In this document: piece after piece, positions 9,079 to 17,523 of the stretch
How positions within the stretch are numbered: position 1 is the first letter of the stretch
How the letters are laid out: every line of letters begins with the position of its first letter
Assembly (NCBI RefSeq): GCF_017301335.1
Contig: NZ_CP071247.1
Span: forward strand, 62,001-126,000
Source of the DNA: Marinobacter salinisoli
Lineage (GTDB): Bacteria > Pseudomonadota > Gammaproteobacteria > Pseudomonadales > Oleiphilaceae
DNA: 64,000 bases
Direction of reading: 5' to 3'
The notes under the pieces: generated by a model
Told to the model about the DNA's origin: nothing
The model's database searches: none
The model's input: only the letters and a program-made list of their open reading frames with translations
Program-made: the position numbers and the translations under genes

Positions 9079-10536
9079 TCAGATAATCCGGGAGAAGCGT
9101 TTGCTGGCGCCTTCTTTCCGGTACAGATCAAAAATCTGGCAAATCGCCCGAATCAGCAATCGCCCCGCCGGCTGCACCTGCAGCACCCCGCCCTCGTCCG
9201 CTACCAGACCATCCTTGATCATCGGGCGAAGCCGGCTCAGTTCATCGGCGAAGTACCGGTCAAAGTCTTCATTCCACTCATCGGCAAACCGACTCCGATC
9301 CAACCGGAACTGACAGATCAACTGCCCGATGACCCAACGGCGGATGCGATCATCCCGGCTCAAAGCCACGCCCCGGTTAATGGCCAGCTGGCCGGCGTCG
9401 ATGGCCGCTTCCCAGGCCGGCAGGTCGTGATGGTTCTGGAAATAGGCATCGTCGGTCTGACCAATCGCTGAGACCCCCAGGGATACCAGATCGCAATCTG
9501 AATGGGTGGTGTAGCCCTGGAAATTCCGGTGCAGACGACCCTCGCACTGGGCGACCGAGAGGCTGTCATCCGGCTTGGCGAAGTGGTCCATGCCAATGTA
9601 TTCGTAGCCCGCCTCCAACAACCGGTTGATGGTGCTGTGCAGGATGGTCAGCTTCTGCTGGGCACTGGGCAGAGTCTCGGCCTGAATCCGCGTCTGCGGG
9701 TAGAAACGGTCCGGCAGGTGGGCATAGCTGAACACCGACAGCCGGTCCGGCGACATCTCGATGACCGCTTCCAGCGTGTCCGCGAAACTCTCCGGGGTCT
9801 GATGGGGCAGTCCGTAGATCAGGTCCAGATTGATCGAGCGGAAGCCGATCTTGCGGGCTTCGTTCAGCACCGCTTCGGTCATGTCCCGGGGCTGCACCCG
9901 GTTCACCGCTTTCTGAACCTCAGGATTCACATCCTGAACGCCCAGGCTGATGCGGTTGAAACCCAGATCCCAGAGTGTGGACAAGGTGTCGTGGTCCACT
10001 TCCCGGGGATCGATCTCGACACTGTAATCCCGGTCCTCGTCGGCCTGCAGGTTGAACAACTCGCCATAACCGGCCATCAGATCGCGCATCACGTCGGTGG
10101 GCAGGAAGGTGGGTGTGCCGCCGCCCCAGTGCAACTGGCGCACCGGCCGGTCGGCACCGAACATCTTTGCCTGAAGAGCCGCCTCCTTCAGCAGGCGCTC
10201 CACGTAAGGCATGGCCTTGTCCCGCTTCTTGGTGATCACTTTGTTGCAGGCGCAGTAATAGCAGAGGTGGGCGCAGAACGGCAGGTGGGTGTACAGCGAC
10301 AGGGGGCCACCACTGGCCCGGCTCCGGCCCGCTGCTTTGACCATATCCTTGATGCCGAATCGGGGGGTGAATTCCACCGCCGTCGGGTACGAGGTGTAAC
10401 GGGGGCCGCTCAGGTCATAGCGACGGATCAGGGCATCGTCCCAGAGAAAATCCGGAAGTTCATTGGAAACAACGGCAGCGGCTGCAGAGTCGGGGGCCAT
10501 AGCGAACTCGGTATGATTGCATGAAGATTGGTTCAA
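9079..10536 (-). CDS. hemN: Oxygen-independent coproporphyrinogen III oxidase HemN
   Basis: 485 residues from the ATG at 10536; an ATG at 10500 (MAPDS) is an alternative, as the family-like sequence begins only at about residue 30. The radical SAM cluster motif CAHLCYYC follows HLPF, as in HemN, with the extra Cys of CACNK. Other family segments are GGGTPTFL and NRISLGVQDVNPEVQ. The enzyme decarboxylates coproporphyrinogen III to protoporphyrinogen IX for haem synthesis without oxygen. A degenerate FNR/Anr-like palindrome lies 40-53 bases upstream. It is divergent from the FeS photolyase gene. Confidence 0.94.
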   Translation of the reverse strand: MNQSSCNHTEFAMAPDSAAAAVVSNELPDFLWDDALIRRYDLSGPRYTSYPTAVEFTPRFGIKDMVKAAGRSRASGGPLSLYTHLPFCAHLCYYCACNKVITKKRDKAMPYVERLLKEAALQAKMFGADRPVRQLHWGGGTPTFLPTDVMRDLMAGYGELFNLQADEDRDYSVEIDPREVDHDTLSTLWDLGFNRISLGVQDVNPEVQKAVNRVQPRDMTEAVLNEARKIGFRSINLDLIYGLPHQTPESFADTLEAVIEMSPDRLSVFSYAHLPDRFYPQTRIQAETLPSAQQKLTILHSTINRLLEAGYEYIGMDHFAKPDDSLSVAQCEGRLHRNFQGYTTHSDCDLVSLGVSAIGQTDDAYFQNHHDLPAWEAAIDAGQLAINRGVALSRDDRIRRWVIGQLICQFRLDRSRFADEWNEDFDRYFADELSRLRPMIKDGLVADEGGVLQVQPAGRLLIRAICQIFDLYRKEGASKRFSRII

Positions 10537-10575
10537 ACTGTGGGGCCATTATCGCCGGGTCCCTTGCTGTCGCAG

Positions 10576-10589
10576 TTGACCCGGGTCAG
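10576..10589 (-). promoter_or_regulatory. Possible degenerate FNR/Anr box upstream of hemN
   Basis: TTGAC-CCGG-GTCAG resembles the FNR/Anr consensus TTGAT-N4-ATCAA at seven or eight of ten positions and stands at a sensible distance from the hemN start. hemN genes are commonly Anr-controlled in related bacteria. The match is imperfect, so this is a candidate only. Confidence 0.28.
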
Positions 10590-10702
10590 TTGCCTGGCAC
10601 ATTCGGCATCAGCCGCCGTCAGTTTCGTCTGAACCAGCGGCGCGCACTGGGCGTACACTGGTTAGCCTTACCTCAACAGTGTAGACCCCGGAGCCTGCCG
10701 CC

Positions 10703-12235
10703 ATGGCCAATCTGATTCTGATCCTGGGCGACCAGCTCAGCCCCGAGATCAGCGCCCTGCAAAACGCCGACCCGAACGAGGACCGGATCGTGATGGCGGA
10801 AGTGGCCGACGAAGCCGGCTACACCAACCATCACAAGAAAAAGCTGGTGCTGCTGTTCAGCGCCATGCGCCACTTCGCCGGGCAACTGGAACAGGACGGC
10901 TGGCAGGTGCACTACCACGCCTTCGACCCGGGCTCGAAACACAAGAGCCTGGAGGATGTGGTTGCCGCGCAGCTCAAGGAGCATTCCCTGGAAAGCGTCA
11001 TCACCACCGAATGTGGAGAATGGCGCCTGCACGATCAGATCAGCCAGTGGCACACCCGCCTGGGGGTGCAGGTGGAGATCCGGCCGGACACCCGATTCAT
11101 CGCCAGCAAGCAGGAATTCGCCGACTGGGCCGAGGGCCGGAAACAGCTGCGCATGGAATTCTTCTACCGGGAGATGCGCCGCAAAACCGGGCTGCTGATG
11201 ACCGCCGACGGCGACCCCGAAGGCGGCGAATGGAACTTCGATGCGGATAATCGCAAGAAGTGGACCGGCAAGCCGGCCGCCCCCGCCACCTTCCGGGTGG
11301 AACCGGACAAGATTACCCAGGCGGTGATCAAACTGGTGGACGAGCACTTCGAGGACCACTTCGGCACCACCGAGGATTTTCACTTCGCGGTCACCCGTGA
11401 GGACGCCGAAGCCGCGCTGGAGCATTTCATCGACTACGCCCTGCCCTGCTTCGGTGACTATCAGGATGCCATGTCCGACACCGAAGACTGGCTGTTCCAC
11501 TCCATCCTCTCGCCCTACATCAACTGCGGCCTGCTGGATCCGCTGTCGGTGTGTGAGGCCGCCGCCCAGGCCTGGTATTCCGGCCGTGCGCCGATCAATG
11601 CGGTGGAAGGCTTCATTCGCCAGATCATCGGCTGGCGCGAATTCGTGCGCGGTATCTACTGGATGCTGATGCCCGACTACGCCGAGGAAAACCGGCTGGG
11701 TAACAGCCGCGCCCTGCCCTGGTTCTACTGGACCGGCGAGACCAAAATGCGCTGTATGCACCGGGCCATCGACGCCACCCGCCGCAATGCCTACGCCCAC
11801 CACATCCAGCGCCTGATGGTGACCGGCAACTTCGCCCTGCTGGCCGGCATCAAGCCGGAAGAAATCTGCGACTGGTACCTGGCGGTGTATGCCGACGCCT
11901 ACGACTGGGTGGAACTGCCCAACGTGCTTGGCATGGTGATGCACGCCGATGGCGGCTATCTGGGGTCCAAGCCCTACGCCGCCAGTGGCAAGTACATCCA
12001 GCGCATGTCAGACCACTGCGCCAACTGCCACTACAAGGTGAGCAACAGCACCGAAGACGACGCCTGCCCGTTCAACGCCCTGTACTGGCATTTCATCGAC
12101 CGGCACCGGGACGACTTCGAGGGCAACCCCCGCATGGGCATGATGTACCGGAACTGGGACAAACAGGACCCCGACCGCCGGGAAGCCTTGCTGAAGAGGG
12201 CGGAGTGGTTACTGGACAACGTCGAGAACCTTTGA
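10703..12235 (+). CDS. Iron-sulfur bacterial photolyase/cryptochrome, (6-4) type
   Basis: 510 residues. The N-terminal part (ILGDQLSPEISAL onward) is of the deoxyribodipyrimidine-photolyase-related-protein family. Four cysteines, Cys351, Cys439, Cys442 and Cys455, match the 4Fe-4S ligands described for Agrobacterium PhrB with a uniform one-residue offset. Such enzymes bind FAD and a lumazine antenna and repair (6-4) photoproducts in light. It is a different photolyase class from the enzyme at 21.8 kb, so the organism carries two. It lies divergently from hemN. The 3' end marks the edge of the AT-richer cassette region. Confidence 0.9.
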   Translation: MANLILILGDQLSPEISALQNADPNEDRIVMAEVADEAGYTNHHKKKLVLLFSAMRHFAGQLEQDGWQVHYHAFDPGSKHKSLEDVVAAQLKEHSLESVITTECGEWRLHDQISQWHTRLGVQVEIRPDTRFIASKQEFADWAEGRKQLRMEFFYREMRRKTGLLMTADGDPEGGEWNFDADNRKKWTGKPAAPATFRVEPDKITQAVIKLVDEHFEDHFGTTEDFHFAVTREDAEAALEHFIDYALPCFGDYQDAMSDTEDWLFHSILSPYINCGLLDPLSVCEAAAQAWYSGRAPINAVEGFIRQIIGWREFVRGIYWMLMPDYAEENRLGNSRALPWFYWTGETKMRCMHRAIDATRRNAYAHHIQRLMVTGNFALLAGIKPEEICDWYLAVYADAYDWVELPNVLGMVMHADGGYLGSKPYAASGKYIQRMSDHCANCHYKVSNSTEDDACPFNALYWHFIDRHRDDFEGNPRMGMMYRNWDKQDPDRREALLKRAEWLLDNVENL

Positions 12236-12777
12236 AGGCCCTGATACTCCAGCCAGCATTCGTGGTTATGGCACCAGACTTTGGCTACTCCTGCGGCACA
12301 TCTGTTTTCGCACCTGTTAAACAAAAGCGGACATTCACATTGCACCCTGGGCTCCCCGCTTTTCTTCCCTGATACGGACGGAAATTCGGCCCTTCACGAT
12401 TTCAAAAACTCGAACTGCGAAGCTGGTTTTGAGTAGCGAATTCGGCGCACAAATCCGTCTGTAGCTTTACTGGGGGTATAATGAAAATCGCTCAAAATCG
12501 TCCGGTTTCGTGCGGTTTTATTTGCAGCGCGTGCACGTTTTTTCCAAGGGTTACTCTGTAGCCCTATGTTTTAATGACTAAAATTTCCGAGGGCATGGTT
12601 TTAACTTGCACGAGCCTGCACGTTTTGCCCGATGCACATTTTTTGCAGGAAAGAGCGCCGAAAAATCCGTGCTGGCACTCTGCTATCTGTATGAATTAGA
12701 GCGAGAATTGGTGCTGTGATCTCGGTTTGGACGGGAGGTCGCGATTGCGGTTTAATGCGAATTCAAACTAATAAGCT
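12236..12777. other. Gene-free AT-rich stretch before the cassette array
   Basis: No credible coding frame is seen. An isolated TATAAT at 12477-12482 has no matching -35. TGCACRTTTT occurs three times (12532, 12617, 12633). Base composition drops relative to the photolyase gene. An integron integrase or attI site would be expected near here in a complete integron, but no integrase frame exists; the last bases lead into a lone core-like GTTAGCT at 12778. Confidence 0.5.
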
Positions 12778-12799
12778 GTTAGCTGTACGGAAAGTATCA

Positions 12800-13219
12800 G
12801 TGTTTCAATATCGCGATAGAAGTAGGTGGGGCAGCAACTCCATTTTTGTACATTGTTTGGCCTGTCTGATCTTGTGGGTTCCTTTGACAACTCTTTTGAT
12901 CTTCACGGCTATTGAGTCAGGCCGTGTCGACTTGTACCTGTGGGCGTTTTCAGTTTCATTGGGCTTTGGGTTGTTCTTAATTCGTCGGTCGCAGATCAGG
13001 TTAACGTTCCCGGCAGTTGAGGTAAGTAATCAGCACTTGATATTTAACTTGGGTCTTATTGGTAGGCGGTCGGTTTACGAATTGGATGCTATCGAGGGGG
13101 CTAGAACGTTTTGGCACATCTTGTACTTTCGCCATCAAGGTTGGCCGGTGGTTAGGTCGCTACCTCGAATGTCTCAGGATCTGAGAATTCAGCTTCTGAG
13201 TGTGATCAAGGCCAGCTAA
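12800..13219 (+). CDS. Cassette gene 1: unknown protein with two membrane segments
   Basis: 139 residues if translation starts at the GTG at 12800, which has GGAAAG about 6 bases upstream and falls just inside the cassette; the frame is also open from a GTG at 12716, but that start is outside the core site. Two adjacent hydrophobic segments span roughly residues 12-33 and 44-61, followed by a basic RRSQIRLTF stretch and a soluble C-terminal part resembling the short PH-like region of bacterial YdbT/YcxB-type proteins (a weak impression only). The stop codon overlaps the attC 5' site. The function is not recognised. Confidence 0.6.
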   Translation: MFQYRDRSRWGSNSIFVHCLACLILWVPLTTLLIFTAIESGRVDLYLWAFSVSLGFGLFLIRRSQIRLTFPAVEVSNQHLIFNLGLIGRRSVYELDAIEGARTFWHILYFRHQGWPVVRSLPRMSQDLRIQLLSVIKAS

Positions 13220-13305
13220 CCAGTGCATCAAATTCGTTACGGCCACGAACAGCGTGGCCTCCACCGGACGGCCTTGCCAGGCCGCCGTTTATGCAGGCGT
13301 TAGGA
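13214..13305 (+). other. attC-like recombination site 1
   Basis: Starts AGCTAAC (containing the stop of cassette gene 1) and ends GTTAGGA. The outer arms pair across CTAAC, TGCAT and AAA with small bulges; internal hairpins GGCCACG/CGTGGCC and GGCGGCC-type repeats fill the centre. Length 92 bases, within the known range of attC sites. Confidence 0.72.
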
Positions 13306-13327
13306 AATAGACAGGTCGAGTCGGGCG

Positions 13328-13564
13328 ATGATTACACTTGAGAAGCTGAATGACGAAGCCTATGCGCTGAGAGCAATTTGCTACCTTGCACAAAAATACG
13401 TGGTCAGTGACGTCGATAAGTTTTCGGTCGTGTTTTCAATAGCTTCAAACCTCGACTGCATTCCGGGTCGGTTTGTCTATCGTGCATTTCAGGAGGTGGA
13501 GTGCAGAGAGTTCTCTCCGCAAGACGACAGAGTTCTTCAGGAAATCATAAATTTATATGGCTAG
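13328..13564 (+). CDS. Cassette gene 2: small unknown protein
   Basis: 78 residues, ATG at 13328, 23 bases after the preceding core site, stop 17 bases before the next attC. The protein is soluble, mixed acidic and hydrophobic, without signal peptide or known motif. It somewhat resembles short cassette-encoded and immunity-like proteins in size and composition, but no family is recognised. It is on the same strand as its neighbours, as expected for cassettes read from an upstream promoter. Confidence 0.6.
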   Translation: MITLEKLNDEAYALRAICYLAQKYVVSDVDKFSVVFSIASNLDCIPGRFVYRAFQEVECREFSPQDDRVLQEIINLYG

Positions 13565-13580
13565 TGAATGATGGAAAATG

Positions 13581-13647
13581 TCCTAACTAGTCACTGTTGT
13601 GGACTGCCGGTGCTGCGCCCCGTCAGCCGCAAAGCTTTGCGTTAGCT
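13581..13647 (+). other. attC-like recombination site 2
   Basis: TCCTAAC at the 5' end and GTTAGCT at the 3' end. Inside, TTGTGGACTG pairs with CAGCCGCAA with one unpaired A, the kind of extrahelical base that orients attC folding. Length 67 bases. Confidence 0.72.
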
Positions 13648-13657
13648 GGTATCAAGA

Positions 13658-14038
13658 ATGATCGATAACTTGGAGTTTTCAGGGCGCAGCTTGAAGTGGT
13701 CTTTCGAGGGTAAGACGTTTCAGAAGGTATTTGCAGGCAACTTGTTTTATGCCGATGTACTACTGAGTGGCGCTGCTCCCCAAATTTTCGTCATAGTTGC
13801 CCGAAGTCGTCTCGAAGGAAGAGATGCTTTTTATGTTGTAGGGGCGGACGGTGAGATCGACAAGCAGATCGAAGTTCCCGAGTCGGTTCCTAAGATTTCC
13901 AGCTTATATGCAGTGGATAAGAGTGAGACCGGGTACGAGATTATTGCGCGATCTAATGACATCAAGTCTCAGCGCGATATGGCTATCGAGTTCAGTGCTG
14001 ATAAAAGAGAGTTCATTTCCTGGAGAGAACACATGTGA
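13658..14038 (+). CDS. Cassette gene 3: unknown protein
   Basis: 126 residues, ATG at 13658, 11 bases after the core site. Predominantly beta-strand-like alternation (LEFSGRSLKWSFEGKTF; FYVVGADGEIDKQIEVPES) with no signal peptide or membrane segment. The layout is compatible with a small beta-propeller-like or barrel fold, but this is only an impression from the hydrophobic pattern. The stop is 4 bases before the next attC-like site. No family is recognised. Confidence 0.6.
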   Translation: MIDNLEFSGRSLKWSFEGKTFQKVFAGNLFYADVLLSGAAPQIFVIVARSRLEGRDAFYVVGADGEIDKQIEVPESVPKISSLYAVDKSETGYEIIARSNDIKSQRDMAIEFSADKREFISWREHM

Positions 14039-14042
14039 TGTC

Positions 14043-14113
14043 AGCTAACAAGGTGGTCAACGGGACGCCAACTACGCGTTGCTCCGTTGTCGCCCATTAC
14101 CACGGCGTTGATC
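14043..14113 (+). other. attC-like recombination site 3 (degenerate 3' core)
   Basis: AGCTAAC at 14043-14049 and GTTGATC at 14107-14113. Outer arms TAACAAGGTGGT and ACCACGGCGTTG pair, and the inner arms CAACGG (14058-14063) and CCGTTG (14084-14089) are exactly complementary. The 3' core departs from GTTRRRY at one position, so this terminal site may be inactive. Confidence 0.62.
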
Positions 14114-14277
14114 GCCCATTCCGAATGTCCGCTATGCGACCTGTCCGCCTTGAACTTGAAAGTTCAACCTGTTGCTGTGTGAATGAACTCGGTCCTGTAA
14201 CGCTGATGAGCAGGGAATTAACCGTCGCTGCCCCGGGGTTAACTCCCATGCTGTGTGTCCGTGATTCGGCGCGATGA

Positions 14278-15027
14278 TCAGCTGTTGTTGATCAGCGAAT
14301 CTACCAACGTTTTGCCCAGTTCCAGGGCCGATTGCGGATTCTGTCCGGTGATCAGCCGTCCATCCTGTACGACGAAGCTTTCAAACATGCCGCCTTCCAG
14401 GTACTCGGCACCGCCTTCGGCCAGTTCGTCCTGAAGCAGGTAAGGGACGACGTTGGTTAGGCCGACGGCCTGTTCCTCTTTGTTGCTGAATCCAGCAACT
14501 TTTTTACCTTCGATGATGAGCCTGCCGTTGTCATCGCGGATGTTCAGAAGGGCGGCCGGACCGTGACACACCGCTGCAACAAATCCACCCTGCTGGTAAA
14601 CCGCGAAACCAATGTCATTCACCGCCTGGCTGGCTGAGAAGTCCCAGACTGTGCCGTGTCCGCCGGCAAACACAATGGCCTGATAACGTGCCGGATCAAC
14701 GTCCGCGAGTGTTAGCGTATTATCCAGCAGCGTTCGTGTTGCCGGGTTTGCCAGGAACTCTTTGTTGATAGCGTCGTCATCGGCCAGGCTATTGGGATCA
14801 ATGGGGGCTGCCCCGCCTTTGATGCTGGCAATCTCCACCTTAATGCCCGCTTCGGTCAGTTCGTAGTAAGGGTGGGTCATTTCTGCCAGCCAGAGGCCTG
14901 TACGCTTGTTGGTCTCACCCATTTTATCGTGGCTGGTCACCACAATCAGGGCGCGGGTTTCCGCCGATGTAACTGTGGACGCGGTGGCAATCAGAAACGC
15001 AGCGAACAGCTTTATTAACGTTTTCAT
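14278..15027 (-). CDS. Exported DJ-1/PfpI (Hsp31-like) family protein
   Basis: 249 residues with an N-terminal signal peptide ending near residue 22 (TASTVTSA). The nucleophile elbow AVCHGP places the reactive cysteine at 154, and AGGHGTVWDF precedes it as in the Hsp31/YedU subgroup. Relatives act as glyoxalase-III-type deglycases, chaperones or amidotransferase-like hydrolases; the exported location is less usual. It follows a Gfo/Idh oxidoreductase by 80 bases on the same strand and is probably cotranscribed. The exact reaction is not determinable. Confidence 0.8.
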   Translation of the reverse strand: MKTLIKLFAAFLIATASTVTSAETRALIVVTSHDKMGETNKRTGLWLAEMTHPYYELTEAGIKVEIASIKGGAAPIDPNSLADDDAINKEFLANPATRTLLDNTLTLADVDPARYQAIVFAGGHGTVWDFSASQAVNDIGFAVYQQGGFVAAVCHGPAALLNIRDDNGRLIIEGKKVAGFSNKEEQAVGLTNVVPYLLQDELAEGGAEYLEGGMFESFVVQDGRLITGQNPQSALELGKTLVDSLINNS

Positions 15028-15107
15028 TGAATCTACTCTTTGGCGTGTGGGAATAGCCTGTTGTTAAACGGGCTATTCCAGACGGTTTAAAATCTATGGG
15101 ACGCGGA

Positions 15108-16133
15108 CTATTGGGTTAACCCGGTGATCTGGCAGAACCGGTCCAGCAGACTCTGGGTCTGTAGCGCGCGTTGTACAGCTAGAAGTCGATCGCCCTCGCT
15201 CGGTTTACGAACCAGGCGGCAGAAGCCGTCGATCATGTTCGCCGCTTGGGGCTTTGGTGTCGGTACCAACACTGGTTTGAAGTCCTCTGGCGCGGCCATG
15301 TCCTGGCGCACCCGGAATTGCGCCACATGCTCGGGATTGTTGAAGGCAAAGCCGTCCTTCCAGTCAAGGACATAGTCATCCATCTGGATCAGTCCTTGCT
15401 CGCCGATGATGTCCAGATCCATCTGGCAAACGCCAGCGTCATAACCAAAGTCAAAGCTGGAGACCTGACCACCTTCGAATTCAATCATTCCGGTACCGCC
15501 AACCACGGCGCCGGTCTGGTCATCCCGGCGAATCGTGCCATGCAAGGTTTTGACCGGCTGGGTTGGTCGCATGAATTCTACGATGGCACGCATGTTGTAC
15601 CAGGCCATATCGCCGACGGCGCCGGTTGGCTCCTTCGAGGAATCAAATCGAATGTTTTCCCGGTCCATGAAAGGGAAGAAAAACGAGGTACGAACACGGT
15701 TTACCCGCCCGAGATCCGCTTGCTGCGTTTTCACCACCGCTTGGGTCCTCGGGTGATGGGTAAAGTGTGTCGCGTCCATAAAGGACAGGCCCCTAGCTTC
15801 GGCGGCGCTGGCAATGCGCTTCACGGACTCGGCGTTCAGAAACGGCTTTTCACTGATCAGGTGTTTCCCAGCATTTAGTGCGGCCAGACAGATCTCCTCA
15901 CGTCCAGCGGTTGGAGTCGCGACATAGACGGCATCGATGCCCTTTGCCTGAACCAGTTCCTGCCAACTGCCATAGGCTTCGGCAATACCGTGTTCCTGTG
16001 CAAATTCTGCGGCACGCTCGTGTCGGCGACTGGCAACGGCGACTAAGTGACCGTGATCACTTTGTTTGATGGCATTTGCAATGACACCGGCAATCATTCC
16101 GGTTCCAACTATGCCAATTCGGATGGGTTCCAT
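15108..16133 (-). CDS. Gfo/Idh/MocA-family NAD(P)-dependent oxidoreductase
   Basis: 341 residues from an ATG with AGGAG upstream. N-terminal Rossmann fold with GIVGTGMIAG at residues 7-16, then YVATPTAGREEICLAALNAGKHLISEKPF, the EKP motif typical of the family. The C-terminal alpha/beta domain follows from about residue 125. The substrate is probably a sugar, polyol or derivative, but cannot be fixed from sequence. It is divergent from a LysR regulator that likely controls it, and it precedes the DJ-1-like gene. Confidence 0.86.
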   Translation of the reverse strand: MEPIRIGIVGTGMIAGVIANAIKQSDHGHLVAVASRRHERAAEFAQEHGIAEAYGSWQELVQAKGIDAVYVATPTAGREEICLAALNAGKHLISEKPFLNAESVKRIASAAEARGLSFMDATHFTHHPRTQAVVKTQQADLGRVNRVRTSFFFPFMDRENIRFDSSKEPTGAVGDMAWYNMRAIVEFMRPTQPVKTLHGTIRRDDQTGAVVGGTGMIEFEGGQVSSFDFGYDAGVCQMDLDIIGEQGLIQMDDYVLDWKDGFAFNNPEHVAQFRVRQDMAAPEDFKPVLVPTPKPQAANMIDGFCRLVRKPSEGDRLLAVQRALQTQSLLDRFCQITGLTQ

Positions 16134-16256
16134 GTTGAGCTCCTATTCAAGGTTACCTGCCGCGTGTGATTTCTGTGCTTGCGGCTATGGGACGCCATAC
16201 TAGGGAGCGTTCTGCTATAAATTAAATCTAACTGTTATATATCTGGAATTCGAAAA

Positions 16257-17165
16257 GTGAATATCAAAACTAAGGACCTGAATCTTTTGAAACTCTTCCA
16301 GGTCTTGTATGAGGAGAGGAGTGTCTCCGCAGCGGCCGAACGCATCAATCTGAGCCAACCAGCACTCAGCCACAAGCTGGCTAAATTAAGAGGTGAGTTC
16401 GATGACACCCTGTTTGCGCGAGCTCCACGAGGGCTGACACCGACGCCACGAGCCCATCAGCTGGCCCCAATGATTCAGCAACTGATTCGATCCCTGGAGT
16501 CCTTCTACGACTACTGCGATGAGGAGAGCTATCTGTTGCGGAAAGATCGAATACACATCTTTGCAACAGATTACATTGAGCAGCTTATAACGCCGGGGCT
16601 ATTGCCGATTCTTAGGGAGCAGGCACCGAATACCCAGTTGGTGTTCCATAACACCCGGGGAAAGCTTCCGAGGAGCGAATTGGAAACCGGTACGTGTGAC
16701 ATCGCCATTGCCGGTTTTTTCGAGGGATTACCTGATACCTTCTACCAGCAAAAAATCCACGAGGAGCGTTTTTCGGTCCTTGCCAGCCGGGAGAACAGCC
16801 GGATCGGCGAAACGCTGAATTTGGAAACGTTCCTGGACTGCGATCATCTGGTCACGACGTTGACCGGGGATCTGGATGGCTTGGTTGATCGAAAACTTGA
16901 GGCGTTGGGGCGAAAGCGCACGGTGGTAGCCGGGCTGTCCAGTTTCTTGTCACCAACGTCGATGATTGCAGGAAGTGACCTAATCATCACGTGTCTGAAT
17001 TCTATCGCAGTGCAAGCGTGCCGCCTTCAGCCGGAGCTTATCCACTACCCGCCACCCATTGATTTACCCAGCATCGAAATTCTTCAAACCTGGCATCTGC
17101 GAACCCATGAAGACCCCTTACGAGCCTGGCTTCGGCAACAAATTCGTAGCTTGCTTAGTCGGTGA
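16257..17165 (+). CDS. LysR-family transcriptional regulator
   Basis: 302 residues starting from a GTG at 16257. The N-terminal winged helix-turn-helix is typical (LNLLKLFQVLYEERSVSAAA, then NLSQPALSHKLAKLR), followed by a linker helix and a periplasmic-binding-protein-like effector domain from about residue 90. It is divergent from the Gfo/Idh gene across a 123-base AT-rich interval that should hold the shared operator and both promoters. The C-terminus is directly followed by a gene remnant. Confidence 0.9.
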   Translation: MNIKTKDLNLLKLFQVLYEERSVSAAAERINLSQPALSHKLAKLRGEFDDTLFARAPRGLTPTPRAHQLAPMIQQLIRSLESFYDYCDEESYLLRKDRIHIFATDYIEQLITPGLLPILREQAPNTQLVFHNTRGKLPRSELETGTCDIAIAGFFEGLPDTFYQQKIHEERFSVLASRENSRIGETLNLETFLDCDHLVTTLTGDLDGLVDRKLEALGRKRTVVAGLSSFLSPTSMIAGSDLIITCLNSIAVQACRLQPELIHYPPPIDLPSIEILQTWHLRTHEDPLRAWLRQQIRSLLSR

Positions 17166-17444
17166 TTGAGTGTCCGCTTTGCGACCGGTGCCTCCGCTTT
17201 TGCCCTGCAGAACCGCTTACGAGGCATAGAGATCTTCGCCCAGGCCTTCGGCAGCAGTTCCATTGATTTTGAAATCACCTGGTGGACCGGCTCACGCCCG
17301 ATCGATATCCGCAAATCCAAAGACGAGGTGATCGAAGCGGTCAAAGCCGCGCTGGACAACGCCGCCATCGAAATACCTTTCCCCTATCGCACTCTCACAT
17401 TCAAGGAGCCGCTACCGGTCGAACAAGCGAAGTCGGCCAGTTAA
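17166..17444 (+). pseudogene. C-terminal remnant of a MscS-type mechanosensitive channel
   Basis: Only about 70 residues with a family match are left. IDFEITWWTGSRPIDIRKSK, then EVIEAVKAALDNAAIEIPFP and YRTLTFKEPL, reproduces the C-terminal cytoplasmic end of YnaI/MscS-like channels. All membrane helices are missing, and the sequence begins abruptly just after the LysR stop codon. The first roughly 20 codons (SVRFATGASAFALQNRLRG) do not fit the family. I read it as the stub of a deleted channel gene whose 5' part was lost when the LysR side was joined here. Confidence 0.7.
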
Positions 17445-17523
17445 GAATCCCGCAAAGCCGGGGCTTCTAAGGCGTTGGGTTTGAACTACAGTTGAGGTAT
17501 CAGAACAACAACACGAGAGTGCC

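Larger units (their letters stand above)
12778..14113 (+). mobile_element. Integron gene-cassette cluster without integrase (CALIN-like)
   Basis: Three small genes on one strand, each beginning 11-23 bases after a GTTAGSN-type core site and each ending at or near a YTAAC site that pairs with the next core site. Core positions are 12778, 13299, 13641 and a degenerate GTTGATC at 14107, giving cassettes of about 520, 340 and 470 bases. The intervening sites are 92, 67 and 71 bases long and fold as attC-like imperfect inverted repeats. No intI gene lies in the window. The proteins are unknowns with lower GC than their neighbours, as is usual for chromosomal cassettes. Confidence 0.72.

Noticed and set aside
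12716..12799. Upstream extension of cassette gene 1
   Set aside because: The GTG at 12716 precedes the GTTAGCT core; the GTG at 12800 has a better ribosome site and lies inside the cassette.
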